Source of the DNA: Promethearchaeota archaeon
Lineage (GTDB): Archaea; Asgardarchaeota; Lokiarchaeia; Sigyniarchaeales; SOKP01
Reading direction: 5' to 3'
NCBI GenBank assembly: GCA_019058295.1
Contig: JAHPZI010000023.1
Span: forward strand, 1 to 64,000
Length of the DNA: 64,000 nucleotides
A program made the position numbers and the translations under genes. Under the pieces are notes generated by a model. That model did no database searches. It was not told the origin of the DNA and saw nothing but the letters and a program-made list of their open reading frames with translations. This document shows positions 1 through 8,859 of the stretch, one piece after another (positions within the stretch are counted from its first letter, which is position 1; each line of letters begins with the position of its first letter).

Positions 1-175
1 ACCTCCGCCACCTGGGGGTTTTGGAGGAGCGCCAGGAGCTGGGGGTTTTGGAGGACCGCCACCACCTGGTGCTTTTGGAGGACCGCCGCCAGCCGGAACT
101 TTTGGAGGACCGCCGCCAGCCGGAACTTTTGGAGGACCACCACCCGAAGCTTTTGGAGGACCACCACCAGCTAAT
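1..175 (-). repeat. 27-bp tandem repeat coding GGGPPKxPA
   Basis: The element ttttggagg recurs at 19, 46, 73, 100 and 127 (exact 27-bp period) and again at 151 (24 bp). All copies are in phase with the minus-strand frame, so this is a protein-level repeat of about nine residues. The array is much richer in GC than its surroundings because Gly and Pro codons dominate. Confidence 0.85.
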
Positions 176-477
176 GATGCAGTGGCTGGAGCTCCTGGAG
201 TACCTCCTCCTGAAGCTCCGCTTAATAAATTAATTAACGTACTAGCAGCTGCTGTTTTAGCTGTCCCTGCAGGAGCAACAACCTGCTTAGAGGATGTACT
301 AACTGTTTGAACTTCGCTTTCTACGGGCATTTCTGTTATATCTTTTTGAGCTTTTGATAAGGAGGCTAAGAACTCGTTTATACCTTTAACTGTTCCTTCT
401 AATTCATCGGCTAATCCTGATAATCCTTTTTTGAGAAAAGTGATAACTCGGGATATTTTCTTCTTATCTGAAACCAC
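1..477 (-). CDS. Proline/glycine-rich repeat protein, C-terminus outside window
   Basis: Reading the minus strand from a GTG at 477 (preceded in frame by TAG at 483-481) gives an open frame of 159 codons that runs off the left edge. The first ~60 residues are charged and helix-prone, with a KKKISRVITFLKKG start. An Ala/Thr/Ser-rich linker follows, then a tandem nonapeptide of the type GGGPPKVPA. Poly-proline tracts of this kind are typical of ligands for profilin, SH3 or WW-type domains in eukaryotes, and Asgard archaea encode profilins, but no partner is visible here. I do not recognise a family. The reading frame is supported by the in-phase 27-bp repeats and the absence of stops. Confidence 0.75.
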   Translation of the reverse strand, partial: MVSDKKKISRVITFLKKGLSGLADELEGTVKGINEFLASLSKAQKDITEMPVESEVQTVSTSSKQVVAPAGTAKTAAASTLINLLSGASGGGTPGAPATASLAGGGPPKASGGGPPKVPAGGGPPKVPAGGGPPKAPGGGGPPKPPAPGAPPKPPGGGG

Positions 478-754
478 GGTCTAATCAATTCCTCTAATGT
501 TATTAAAATTTTATTTTTAAAAAATAGTTTAATTCAAATATTATTATATTTTATTATATTAACAAAAATATTTATATATATTTTTAATTCAAAAAATTTC
601 AATTTAAACTTTCTTAAATCGGAAAAAAAAAGATTAAAAAGATTAAAAAGAATATATATTTATATTTCATATAAATTCTTATAAAATCAATTATTAAAAA
701 TTTATCAAAATTGTATAACCGTTAAAATTTGTATTTAATTGGTGTTTAAAACTT

Positions 755-1021
755 ATGGCAAAGAAAGAGCTGTTTATAAAACGCGTCTATGAAATAGTTA
801 ACGAGTTAAAGATTCCTTTAATTGACGAGAGAGTATACGATAAAGTTGCATTTAATCCGGGGGCATCAATCGCTAATGTTTCCTTCCAATTTGAAGAAGA
901 TGAGAGTGTAATCCGTGGATTCCTCGGTTTGGCTGAATATTTCCACACTGTTGTAATCAAGCGAAAAGATGAGTTCTATATACCCCATTCATCACTATTG
1001 TTTAAATTGGTAAGCTCGTAA
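755..1021 (+). CDS. Small conserved-looking hypothetical protein (88 aa)
   Basis: An ATG-started 88-residue protein with no membrane segment or metal-binding cysteines. It begins with a basic helix (MAKKELFIKRVYEIVNEL) and has a mixed alpha/beta-looking remainder. I do not recognise a family. It lies alone between the divergent proline-rich gene and the MOT1 transporter, preceded by 277 bp of very AT-rich DNA and followed by a long T-tract, so it is probably transcribed on its own. Confidence 0.6.
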   Translation: MAKKELFIKRVYEIVNELKIPLIDERVYDKVAFNPGASIANVSFQFEEDESVIRGFLGLAEYFHTVVIKRKDEFYIPHSSLLFKLVSS

Positions 1022-1024
1022 ATA

Positions 1025-1050
1025 TTTTTTTTTTTACTTTTCTTTATTTT
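1025..1050 (+). terminator. T-rich transcription terminator candidate
   Basis: A run of eleven T directly after the stop codon at 1021, followed by further T clusters to 1050. Archaeal termination commonly uses such oligo-T tracts without a hairpin. None is seen here. Confidence 0.4.
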
Positions 1051-1106
1051 AAACAAATTTTAGAGTAGTTTAAGTAAGGTCTAAGATTTTTTTTACTTGA
1101 TTAATT

Positions 1107-2285
1107 TTGGAAGTTGAAAGTGAAGCTTCAGAACAAATTTCTATAGAAAAGTATAAGAAGTTTTCTATAAGAGAATTTGGAGGGGCTTTTGGAGATTGGG
1201 GCACTTTAGTCCCGTTTATAATTGGATATATAGCAATTGTAGGTTTAAATCCAGCAGGTATTTTTTTCTGTTTAGGAATTACTAATATTATATTGGGGAT
1301 AAAATATAATCTTCCATTACCGGTTCAACCGCAAAAAACAATAGGTACTATTGCCATATCTCAAAAATGGAGTCCAAATTTAGTGATATCAACAGGTTTC
1401 GGTACTGGTATGGTTTGGTTTATCTTAGGATTATCAAAAAAGCTAAATAATATCGTAAAAAGAGTGCCTACAGTTGCAGTTCGGGGCGTCCAACTCGGAT
1501 TAGCATTAATATTAGGATGGGCAGCTATTATATTGCTAAATGATAATTTAATATTAGGAATCATCTCGATCTCAATTATAATCCTTTTAATAAAAGTAAA
1601 AAAAGTCCCTTCTGCAATCATTCTTATGTTTATAGGTATATTCATATTATTTTTCACAGGCGTATTAACTTTTTCTGAAATTAAATTTGGATTACCTCGT
1701 TTTGACTTTCAAGTACCTACTTTAGAAAATTTATTGATAGGGATGTTTATTGCCGGAATTGCCCAATTATTTTTAACGCTAACAAATGTAATGATCGCTA
1801 CAATTAGTTTGGTTAAAGATTTATTTCCTGAAAAAGAAGATGTTATTGATGCTAATTCTTTAGCTTTAAATATGGGTATTATGAACTTGATAAATCCTTT
1901 TTTAGGTGGAATGCCTTTATGTCATGGTTCAGGGGGTTTAGCGGCTCAATATGCTTTTGGTGCGAGAACAGGAGGGTCAATGATTTTTGAAGGAATTTTA
2001 GAGGTTATTCTTGGATTATTTTTTTCTGAGATGCTTTTCTTGTTTTTTAACCAATTTCCTAAGGCAATTTTAGGGGCAATGCTAATTTATATCGCTTTTT
2101 TATTGGGTAGGGTAGCATTCAAAGATTTTAATGCAAGAGCATTACCTATAATTTTAATTTCAGCAATTATTTGTTTTGCATTTAATATTGTTTTAGGTTT
2201 TCTTACAAGCTTGATTTTATTCTTTATTTTTAGAAAAAAAATTGAAGAACCTCAAAAGGAAGAAGATAATTCGGAAAACAATTAA
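1107..2285 (+). CDS. MOT1-family molybdate/sulfate-type oxyanion transporter
   Basis: Polytopic membrane protein of 392 residues with about ten hydrophobic segments. It carries both signatures of the MFS_MOT1 family: EFGGAFGDWGTLVPF near residues 24-38 and GGMPLCHGSGGLAAQYAFG near 267-285. Characterised relatives import molybdate, and the related SulP fold carries sulfate. Tungstate is a plausible substrate here, because an aldehyde:ferredoxin oxidoreductase that needs tungsten or molybdenum lies 12 kb away; that link is inference. The start is a TTG at 1107. The N-terminal 20 residues are polar and variable, so the exact start is uncertain. The acidic C-terminal tail is cytoplasmic-looking. 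Confidence 0.85.
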   Translation: MEVESEASEQISIEKYKKFSIREFGGAFGDWGTLVPFIIGYIAIVGLNPAGIFFCLGITNIILGIKYNLPLPVQPQKTIGTIAISQKWSPNLVISTGFGTGMVWFILGLSKKLNNIVKRVPTVAVRGVQLGLALILGWAAIILLNDNLILGIISISIIILLIKVKKVPSAIILMFIGIFILFFTGVLTFSEIKFGLPRFDFQVPTLENLLIGMFIAGIAQLFLTLTNVMIATISLVKDLFPEKEDVIDANSLALNMGIMNLINPFLGGMPLCHGSGGLAAQYAFGARTGGSMIFEGILEVILGLFFSEMLFLFFNQFPKAILGAMLIYIAFLLGRVAFKDFNARALPIILISAIICFAFNIVLGFLTSLILFFIFRKKIEEPQKEEDNSENN

Positions 2286-2378
2286 TCCACATGGGCAAGG
2301 AGTTGAAGTCTTTTTTGTTCTCTTTTTTAAATGATTTTTATTGAAAACTTTATAAGAGTTTAAGAACGTGTTAAATTT

Positions 2379-3158
2379 ATGTATGATTGGAATTTAAGAC
2401 TTTCAAAAAGAAAAGATATATGGATTATAGGATTCTGCTGGGTAATGACGATATTTTATACTATTGCTAATTATTATATCTATGCTACTGCATCTTCATA
2501 TGATTTATACCAAAAAGACACAACAGCATCAACCGAAGCGTTACAAGGATTCTTATATTTAAGTTACATAGCTATACCTATAACTATTGTATTGCTTGGA
2601 GATCGTTTGTTAGCACGTAAACAAGCTAAATCACAAGAATTACCCTTTGATTTTATTCCGCCTAGTTTGTATTTTAAAAGAAGAAATCTAATTAGAATTA
2701 TCCTAATAGGCATAGTTACCTTTTTTTCATTACCATGGATACTAGCTTTAATTGGAATTTATATTTCTGATGTCCTTGGTTTAAATTTAATTTTTCTTGG
2801 GGCACAACCATATCATGGTCTTCCATCCGTGCATTTAGGACGTCATCATGGAACTAACGCATATATTTTTGCAGTTTATGCCATTTTCTTTTCAACGACT
2901 CTTGATAGCGAATATTACTTGAAAAATATCTATGCTCGATCACTAATGGCAGGCGGTATCGTATTTTTAAGTTTATATGCATTTATCGCGGGTGTCGAAG
3001 ATGGGATGAATGAACAATTAGTGAAACGAGGAATAGATACAATTATATATCCCTACATACAATATGCTTATGGTTATCCGTTAGTATGGGTAATAGTAGC
3101 TATATTATCATTGATGTTCATGATAATATGGTATAAGATGGCACTACGGAAACAATAA
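2379..3158 (+). CDS. Polytopic membrane protein of unknown function
   Basis: A 259-residue protein with about six hydrophobic segments (roughly residues 13-35, 58-78, 106-128, 160-176, 190-206 and 232-252). A striking polar motif, PSVHLGRHHGTNAY, sits near residues 148-161 between two membrane segments. The clustered histidines suggest a metal, heme or quinone site, but I do not recognise the family and make no functional claim. ATG start; it ends ten bases from the convergent phosphoribosyltransferase gene. Confidence 0.7.
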   Translation: MYDWNLRLSKRKDIWIIGFCWVMTIFYTIANYYIYATASSYDLYQKDTTASTEALQGFLYLSYIAIPITIVLLGDRLLARKQAKSQELPFDFIPPSLYFKRRNLIRIILIGIVTFFSLPWILALIGIYISDVLGLNLIFLGAQPYHGLPSVHLGRHHGTNAYIFAVYAIFFSTTLDSEYYLKNIYARSLMAGGIVFLSLYAFIAGVEDGMNEQLVKRGIDTIIYPYIQYAYGYPLVWVIVAILSLMFMIIWYKMALRKQ

Positions 3159-3168
3159 TTCTCTATTT

Positions 3169-3876
3169 TTATTTTTTATAATAATTAGAATTTTTTAATA
3201 TTTCCAACACTTCTGATTCTGGTACATCGTACCAATTTTTATATGCGTCTGCAACTGCAAATCTCCACACATTTCTAATATTAGGACAAAAAATCTTATC
3301 GATATTAACTGCTTCTTGAATTCGTTGTATACTATGCAAAGGTGCGGTTGGTACAACTAAGGAAATTTTTACAGGATCATATTTTTTTACCATTTTTATA
3401 GCCGCTAACATAGTAAATCCAGATGCTAATCCATCGTCTAGCATGAATATACTATTATTGTGAATAATTTTCTCATATATTTTCTCAAAATCAAGTTCTT
3501 TATTATAGAATTGTAATCGTTCATTAATTTCAGTTTTAGTCAGATTTATTGCCTTATTAAGCTCCTCTTCTGAAAGTGATAGCTGGTTTAATAAAGGCTT
3601 ATTAATCAATACGGATCCATCTGTTGTTAGACTCCCAAATCCCGCTTCAGTATTCCAAGGGATTTTAATTTTTCTAACTATTAACATATCATAGTTTATT
3701 TTTAATTTGGAACAAAATCCTTCAGCAACGGGAACTCCTCCATTAGGAATAGCGAAGCAAAAGAAATTATTAGATTTTTTTACTATACTATCATATAGTT
3801 CTATGTCTTTTTCTTTTATTAATTCAGCTAAAATCTCCCCTGCTTTAAATCTTGAATCAAATCTTTCAAATTTCAT
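3169..3876 (-). CDS. Phosphoribosyltransferase-family protein
   Basis: The 235-residue protein has the type I PRTase PRPP-binding loop IFMLDDGLASGFTMLAA at residues 143-159 (two acidic residues, then G-x-x-S/T-G-x-T). An upstream AIPNGGVPVAEGF segment (42-54) corresponds to the PPi loop and first strand. It resembles the predicted PRTases of COG1926 rather than a nucleobase-specific enzyme, so the acceptor is unknown. It starts at ATG 3876 and is convergent with the membrane protein gene. The 3877-4035 region upstream is AT-rich and holds promoters for this and the divergent HEAT-repeat gene. Confidence 0.82.
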   Translation of the reverse strand: MKFERFDSRFKAGEILAELIKEKDIELYDSIVKKSNNFFCFAIPNGGVPVAEGFCSKLKINYDMLIVRKIKIPWNTEAGFGSLTTDGSVLINKPLLNQLSLSEEELNKAINLTKTEINERLQFYNKELDFEKIYEKIIHNNSIFMLDDGLASGFTMLAAIKMVKKYDPVKISLVVPTAPLHSIQRIQEAVNIDKIFCPNIRNVWRFAVADAYKNWYDVPESEVLEILKNSNYYKK

Positions 3877-4035
3877 GATTATTAATAAAAAAGATAGGTG
3901 ATAATAATAACATTATATTTATTATTGACAAAGTTTACCATTAAAAATAAATAAGTGAAAAATATATGTATTTTAAGGAATTTCAGCATTCTTATCTATT
4001 ATTTTATCTCAATTAATTGATTAAAGGAAAAAAAA

Positions 4036-5709
4036 TTGAGTTTTGACGAAGATATTATTTTTGATAAAATAAAAAAAATGGAGCCGGAAAAGGCTTCTGA
4101 AATCCTTATCTCAATTCTTCTAACTTCAGATGAATGGGAAAGAAGGGCAAAAGCTATTGATAATTTGATATCTTGTGAGGATAAAAATCATTTCAATGAA
4201 ATAAAAAGCACATATTTAAACGAATCATATTCAGAAGCAAAGATTAAATTAATTGAGTTATTATCAAAAAGTTATCAAGAAGACGGCATCTCATTTTTAA
4301 TACCTCAATATAAAAGCGAAACAGATTGGAAAGTAAGAAAAAAAATTATTGAGGCAGTAGTTGGAACAAGAAAGGCGGATATTATCCCATTTCTCATTGA
4401 AGCGTTAGGAGATCCTAATTCTGAATCGAAAAAATCAGCAATTATTGCTTTAGGAAAGATAAAGTCGACAGATGCTTTAAAACCGCTAATAGACTTATTA
4501 AAATTTAGGAATGAAGAAATTCTCGATTCTTTAATTAATACAATTGTAAAAATTGGAAAAAAGGCAGATATTCAAGATGTTGTTAAACATTTACAAAAAG
4601 CAGATTTAAATATTAAAAAGTCTCTTCCTATAATAATAGGGAAAATTGGGGATACGAATGCTGTAGACGCTCTTATTAATTTATTAAAAGACGAAAATTC
4701 CATAGTCAGAAAAAATACAGTTAATGCCTTAGAAAAATTGATTAAACCTAGTGATAAAAATTTTAGATTCATTATAGAAATGTTAAATGATATTGATCTT
4801 GAGGTAAAAAATGCAGCAATCAGCGTTATGGGGTCAATAGGAAGTAAAAAGGCAATAAATCCATTAATAGAATTATTAAAAGATGAAAATGATAAAATTA
4901 GAAAAAATACAGGGAAAGCACTTGAAAAAATACTTGTTAAATCACAATCGTTTAATGTAGCTTATGATTTATTGAAAAAAAGAAATGCTCTTGCCAGAAG
5001 AGAAGCAGTTAGGTTATTATCAGCAGCGTCTGGAGATCCTGATGCTCTAAAGATTTTAATTAGATTATTTAATAGTAAAGATTCGAGAATAAGAAGGTTA
5101 GCTTATAATGCGGTTTTAAAAATCTCCGAGAATAAAGTCGATAATTTAATTCTCGAGGGATTAAAAGCACGGGAATGGCAAATACGAAAATTCAGTGCGA
5201 AAATTCTTGGAGAGATTAAAGATGAAAACACGATTGACCTACTCTTAAATTTACTCAATGATTCAAAAAGCGGTGTAAGAAGGGCAGCAGCGGATTCCTT
5301 AGCTAAAATTAGCACTTCGAAAGTTGTAAATAAAACTATTTCGTTTTTGGACGACGTTGACTGGAGAGTGAGAAGATCGGCTGTTCTTATTTTAACTAGA
5401 ATTGGAACAAATCAAGCTCTTGAGCCATTAATAACTTGTCTAAACGACGAAGATGTTTATATTAAGAATTGGGCTGCCAAATCTCTAGGGAAACTTAAAG
5501 GCATTAAAGATATTCAACCTCTAGTTGATTTATTAAAAAGCAAAGATCCCAAAACTCGTATCTCAGCTGCTAAAGCTTTAGCTGAAATTGGAGATAAAAA
5601 AGCTTTAAAACCTCTTATATCTGCGTTAGGAGATGATGACTGGGACGTGAGAAAAGAAATTGAGAAGGCTTTAAAACTAATCGACCCGAATTGGATGAAA
5701 AATCTTTAA
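4036..5709 (+). CDS. HEAT-repeat (PBS-lyase-like) protein
   Basis: A 557-residue alpha-solenoid made almost wholly of about 30-residue HEAT units, for example LIDLLKDENSIVRKNTVNAL-type and PLISALGDDDWDVRKEIEKA-type repeats, with the usual conserved Asp/Arg and Ala-Leu positions. I see at least fourteen units between residues 85 and 550; the first ~80 residues are less regular. No enzymatic domain or signal peptide is present, so a cytoplasmic protein-protein scaffold is the safest reading. The start is TTG 4036 preceded by a weak GGAAAA element. It stands alone, with AT-rich spacers on both sides. Confidence 0.88.
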   Translation: MSFDEDIIFDKIKKMEPEKASEILISILLTSDEWERRAKAIDNLISCEDKNHFNEIKSTYLNESYSEAKIKLIELLSKSYQEDGISFLIPQYKSETDWKVRKKIIEAVVGTRKADIIPFLIEALGDPNSESKKSAIIALGKIKSTDALKPLIDLLKFRNEEILDSLINTIVKIGKKADIQDVVKHLQKADLNIKKSLPIIIGKIGDTNAVDALINLLKDENSIVRKNTVNALEKLIKPSDKNFRFIIEMLNDIDLEVKNAAISVMGSIGSKKAINPLIELLKDENDKIRKNTGKALEKILVKSQSFNVAYDLLKKRNALARREAVRLLSAASGDPDALKILIRLFNSKDSRIRRLAYNAVLKISENKVDNLILEGLKAREWQIRKFSAKILGEIKDENTIDLLLNLLNDSKSGVRRAAADSLAKISTSKVVNKTISFLDDVDWRVRRSAVLILTRIGTNQALEPLITCLNDEDVYIKNWAAKSLGKLKGIKDIQPLVDLLKSKDPKTRISAAKALAEIGDKKALKPLISALGDDDWDVRKEIEKALKLIDPNWMKNL

Positions 5710-5841
5710 GATAAATTTAATTAGAGAATTTTTTTTTATGTCTAGTTATTATTACTAGGAAATTTTTAATAATCCAGACTATTAGAACTATTATAAAATT
5801 ATGTCTGAAACCTGTTTTATTTTCACGATTGGCGTTAAAAA

Positions 5842-6402
5842 ATGGAACAGCAAGAATCTAAAAGTAAAAGCAAAATTTTCAAAGAAACATTCCCATCTGA
5901 AATTATCTCAATCATCGGAGATATTTTCGCTGGGATTATTCTTTTATTATTAGTTCTACCTTTTAAGAGTTTTCCTATTTTAATAATTATTGTTCCTGCC
6001 TTGCTTTCTCTTAGAGGAAATTTAAGTGGCCCTTTTATTGCAAGAACCTCAAGAGACTTTATTATAGGAGAATTCAATAAAAGTTCTTGGGTTCAAAACA
6101 CTCTAGCCACCTTTTCTTTAGCAATTATTACGGGTTTTTTTATTGGTATATGTTCATTTATGATGGATCTTTTTCTTATAAGGACGTTTATCCTACCAAT
6201 TGAGGTTGTTATTTTAATATCAATAATCTCGATTATTTTAACCCTATTGATATCCATTCCCAGTTCTACTTTATTAAATTATTTTAGTTTTAAATATGGA
6301 TTAGACCCAAATAATACGGTAAATCCTTTAATGACAGCTATAGATGATTTTTTCACTGTTATTTGTTTTTATATAACATTAATTATGTTAGGGGTGCCTT
6401 AG
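5842..6402 (+). CDS. MgtE/SLC41-type divalent cation transporter, half-size subunit A
   Basis: A 186-residue membrane protein consisting of a single MgtE integral-membrane domain with about five helices. Visible family features are the LLSLRGNLSGPFIARTSRDF helix start and the KYGLDPNNTVNPLMTAIDDF segment, matching the MgtE D-P-x(n)-P-x-x-T-x-x-D pattern that lines the ion path. It lacks the cytoplasmic N and CBS domains of bacterial MgtE. The next gene, three bases downstream, encodes a second such domain, so the pair probably makes a heterodimer equivalent to the duplicated domain of eukaryotic SLC41. Start ATG 5842. Confidence 0.82.
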   Translation: MEQQESKSKSKIFKETFPSEIISIIGDIFAGIILLLLVLPFKSFPILIIIVPALLSLRGNLSGPFIARTSRDFIIGEFNKSSWVQNTLATFSLAIITGFFIGICSFMMDLFLIRTFILPIEVVILISIISIILTLLISIPSSTLLNYFSFKYGLDPNNTVNPLMTAIDDFFTVICFYITLIMLGVP

Positions 6403-6405
6403 AAA

Positions 6406-6957
6406 ATGAATTATTTTTGGAAAATAATCAAGGAATCATTAATAATAGTATTAATCTCGTCGTTAATGGGTCTATTTTCTGGAACATTATTATCTGCAAA
6501 TCAAGAAATCTTTTATGCGATTCCAATTATTTTATTAATACTTCCCTCATTAAATTCGTTAACTGGAGATATCTCAACAGTTTTAGTATCTCGAATTACC
6601 TCTGCCCTATATATCGGTACAATTCCACCAAAAGTTCAGAAATCAGAAAGATTAAAAGAAAATTTTTTTGGTTTACTCATTACAATTCTTTTGAGTTTAA
6701 TAGTTTTAATCGCGTTAGGTTATATATTAGCGATAACAACAAGAATTAAAATATTTAATCCTTTCCTAATTATTTTCATTCTGCTTCTTACGGTTTTATT
6801 ATTATTTGTCATTATGTTCATTTCATTATTCATTAGTTCAATATTATTATTTAAGAGAGGAAAAGATCCTAATAATTTCTTAATTCCGTTCATAACATCA
6901 TTGGCAGATTTTCTTACGCCTTTTTTCTTGATTGTTTTTATCATAATATTTATATAA
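6406..6957 (+). CDS. MgtE/SLC41-type divalent cation transporter, half-size subunit B
   Basis: Second 183-residue MgtE membrane domain, starting three bases after the stop of subunit A, which implies coupled translation. Matching motifs are LPSLNSLTGDISTVLVSRIT and KRGKDPNNFLIPFITSLADF. It is clearly paralogous to subunit A but diverged, as expected for obligate heterodimer halves. The predicted cargo is Mg2+ or another divalent cation. The neighbouring PhoU/TrkA-C protein is the usual archaeal companion and probably senses or gates. Confidence 0.82.
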   Translation: MNYFWKIIKESLIIVLISSLMGLFSGTLLSANQEIFYAIPIILLILPSLNSLTGDISTVLVSRITSALYIGTIPPKVQKSERLKENFFGLLITILLSLIVLIALGYILAITTRIKIFNPFLIIFILLLTVLLLFVIMFISLFISSILLFKRGKDPNNFLIPFITSLADFLTPFFLIVFIIIFI

Positions 6958-6994
6958 AATTAAAAAATAGAACTATATGAGTGATTAAAACACA

Positions 6995-8236
6995 ATGCCG
7001 GCAAAAAAAAAGAAATTTAAATATCGCCCTTTATCCTTAAAAGATATTTTAAGGGAAATGAAGCAAAAGATCGATTTAATGATTGATTTAGCATATTCTG
7101 CGATTAAGTTTAGAAGCAAGGAGCTAGCTGATGAGGCATACAAAATTGAACAGCGAATCCATGAACTTACTTTCCTCTTGAATACACAGATAATTCAATC
7201 ACGACCCAGAGGATTTGAAGAAGCTAAGAAATTGGAACCTATTTTTGTTTTAGGAGCTTCAATTGATAAAATCTCCGATGCCCTTTCTGATATTGCTCGG
7301 GTAGTTTATGTTAACACAGATATATCTCAATTTACGCAATTATTTTGGGATTATGTCCCAGAGCCTATCGTCAAAATCATTGTGAATAAAAATTGTGAAT
7401 TTATTGGACAATATCGAAAAGATGTGCATTTTAGATCGAAACATGGTGTAGATTTAATTGCAATAAAAAGAGGAGATAAATGGCTTTTCAAGAAAGACGA
7501 AAAGCTTCTTGAGAATGATATGTTAATTATTAAAGGTGAAATTCAACCTATTAAGGATGTGAAAGATAGATGTCGCGATGAAGAACCTTTTTCATTTGAA
7601 ATTGGAGATAAAGAAATTAAATCATTTGAGGAACTTGAAAATCCTGAGATTATGGAAAAACTCGAAGAGCTCAAAAGGGATTATGTTTTAATAACAGATA
7701 TTTCTGAAACAATGATTGAATTAGCATTTGCAGCATTATTTTTTAATAATTATGAAGTTGCTGAAGATATTTTAGAAATAGAAGAATTTATGGACGGGTT
7801 AAATGTTGCTTTTGAAAAAGACTTATTAGAACTCGCTCAAATGTTCAAATATCCTAGGGATCTTACTGGAATAATGAGAATTGTTTTTTCATGTGAACTA
7901 ATTGCTGATGCAGCTGCAAATATTGCGGAAACTATAGTTAAAGGATTTGAACCACATCAGATATTTCAATTGGCAATTGATGAAACCCCAGAAATTGTTG
8001 TAAGAGAATCGTTATCGGAAGATTCATTTTTTAGAAGTAAAACTTATGAAGAACTTCAAGATAGTCGTTATAAACGTGGATTTCATATTATTGCATTGAA
8101 ACGAGAAAATAAATGGATATATAGTTTTAAGCCAGATTTTGTATTTGAAAAAGGTGATTTGCTCATTGGGTTGGGGCCAAAAGAAACTGTTAATCAGTGG
8201 CGAAAATGTGTTAATCCAGAGAAATTTAGAGATTAA
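6995..8236 (+). CDS. PhoU / TrkA-C (RCK_C) regulatory protein of the MgtE-like transporter
   Basis: A 413-residue soluble protein built as an internal duplication: a PhoU-like helical bundle (about 15-115), an RCK_C domain (about 123-185), a second PhoU-like bundle (about 220-320) and a second RCK_C domain (about 335-405). The RCK_C units show the GVDLIAIKRGDKW and GFHIIALKRENKW strands. This is the COG3273 architecture, found in archaea next to MgtE/SLC41 genes, where it is thought to regulate ion flux through ligand binding. It lies 37 bp after subunit B, so all three are almost certainly co-transcribed. ATG start with no strong Shine-Dalgarno sequence. Confidence 0.85.
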   Translation: MPAKKKKFKYRPLSLKDILREMKQKIDLMIDLAYSAIKFRSKELADEAYKIEQRIHELTFLLNTQIIQSRPRGFEEAKKLEPIFVLGASIDKISDALSDIARVVYVNTDISQFTQLFWDYVPEPIVKIIVNKNCEFIGQYRKDVHFRSKHGVDLIAIKRGDKWLFKKDEKLLENDMLIIKGEIQPIKDVKDRCRDEEPFSFEIGDKEIKSFEELENPEIMEKLEELKRDYVLITDISETMIELAFAALFFNNYEVAEDILEIEEFMDGLNVAFEKDLLELAQMFKYPRDLTGIMRIVFSCELIADAAANIAETIVKGFEPHQIFQLAIDETPEIVVRESLSEDSFFRSKTYEELQDSRYKRGFHIIALKRENKWIYSFKPDFVFEKGDLLIGLGPKETVNQWRKCVNPEKFRD

Positions 8237-8260
8237 TAAAATTGAATGGGGGAAAATATT

Positions 8261-8848
8261 ATGAATATTGAAAAAATGAAAGAGATTTTTGACGAAACTA
8301 TGAATGAAATAGCTAATCAAATAAAAAAAAATATTAATAATCTTAATAAAAACGATGTTATGCAGTTAATTGATTTAATCCTTCAAGTTAGAAACTTAAA
8401 AAATAAAGTATTTATATATGGCGCAGGTCGATCCGGATTTGTGGGGCGATGTTTTGCACAAAGATTAATGCATTTAGGAATTGACTCCTGTTTCATTTCT
8501 GATGCTATTACTTACCAATATACTAAGAACGATTTACTCATTATAATCAGTGGAAGTGGAGAAACAACTTCATCTGTAGCAATTACCCAAAAAGCGAAAG
8601 AAATCGGCGGAAAAATTGCTTTCTTTACAACAAACATAACCAGCACTATAGGTAAATTATCAGATTGTATTATCAGAATTGAAGGAAAAAGCAAGGATAA
8701 AGCTATATCGGAAAAAACATTAGCTCCCTACACGAGTTTATTTGACATCTCAACTTTATCGGTTTTAGATTCAATTGGAGCAATATTAATGAATATTTTA
8801 GGTGTAAGTGAAGAAGATATTGATAAAAGACATGCATCACTCGAATAA
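8261..8848 (+). CDS. hxlB: 6-phospho-3-hexuloisomerase (SIS domain)
   Basis: The single SIS domain has the GAGRSGFVGRCFAQRLMHLG and SGSGETTS segments that bind sugar phosphate, and ends with the E-x(n)-HASLE tail typical of PHI enzymes. It isomerises hexulose 6-phosphate and fructose 6-phosphate in the ribulose monophosphate pathway, which many archaea use in reverse to make ribulose 5-phosphate. No hexulose-phosphate synthase is visible in the window. The ATG at 8261 is preferred because GGGGGA lies eight bases upstream; ATG 8246 in the same frame would add five residues. It starts within 25 bp of the PhoU/TrkA-C gene, so it sits in the same operon. Confidence 0.92.
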   Translation: MNIEKMKEIFDETMNEIANQIKKNINNLNKNDVMQLIDLILQVRNLKNKVFIYGAGRSGFVGRCFAQRLMHLGIDSCFISDAITYQYTKNDLLIIISGSGETTSSVAITQKAKEIGGKIAFFTTNITSTIGKLSDCIIRIEGKSKDKAISEKTLAPYTSLFDISTLSVLDSIGAILMNILGVSEEDIDKRHASLE

Positions 8849-8859
8849 CTTTTTTTAAT

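Noticed and set aside
21..233. Plus-strand 70-codon open frame rich in LLEDRRQPE repeats
   Set aside because: It is the antisense of the in-phase GGGPPKxPA repeat. The minus-strand frame has a start, a sensible N-terminus and continues over 159 codons.
6363..6749. Plus-strand open frame of 128 codons
   Set aside because: It overlaps the two MgtE-like genes in another frame, and its Asn/Ser/Tyr-rich product looks like a frame shadow of A/T-rich DNA.
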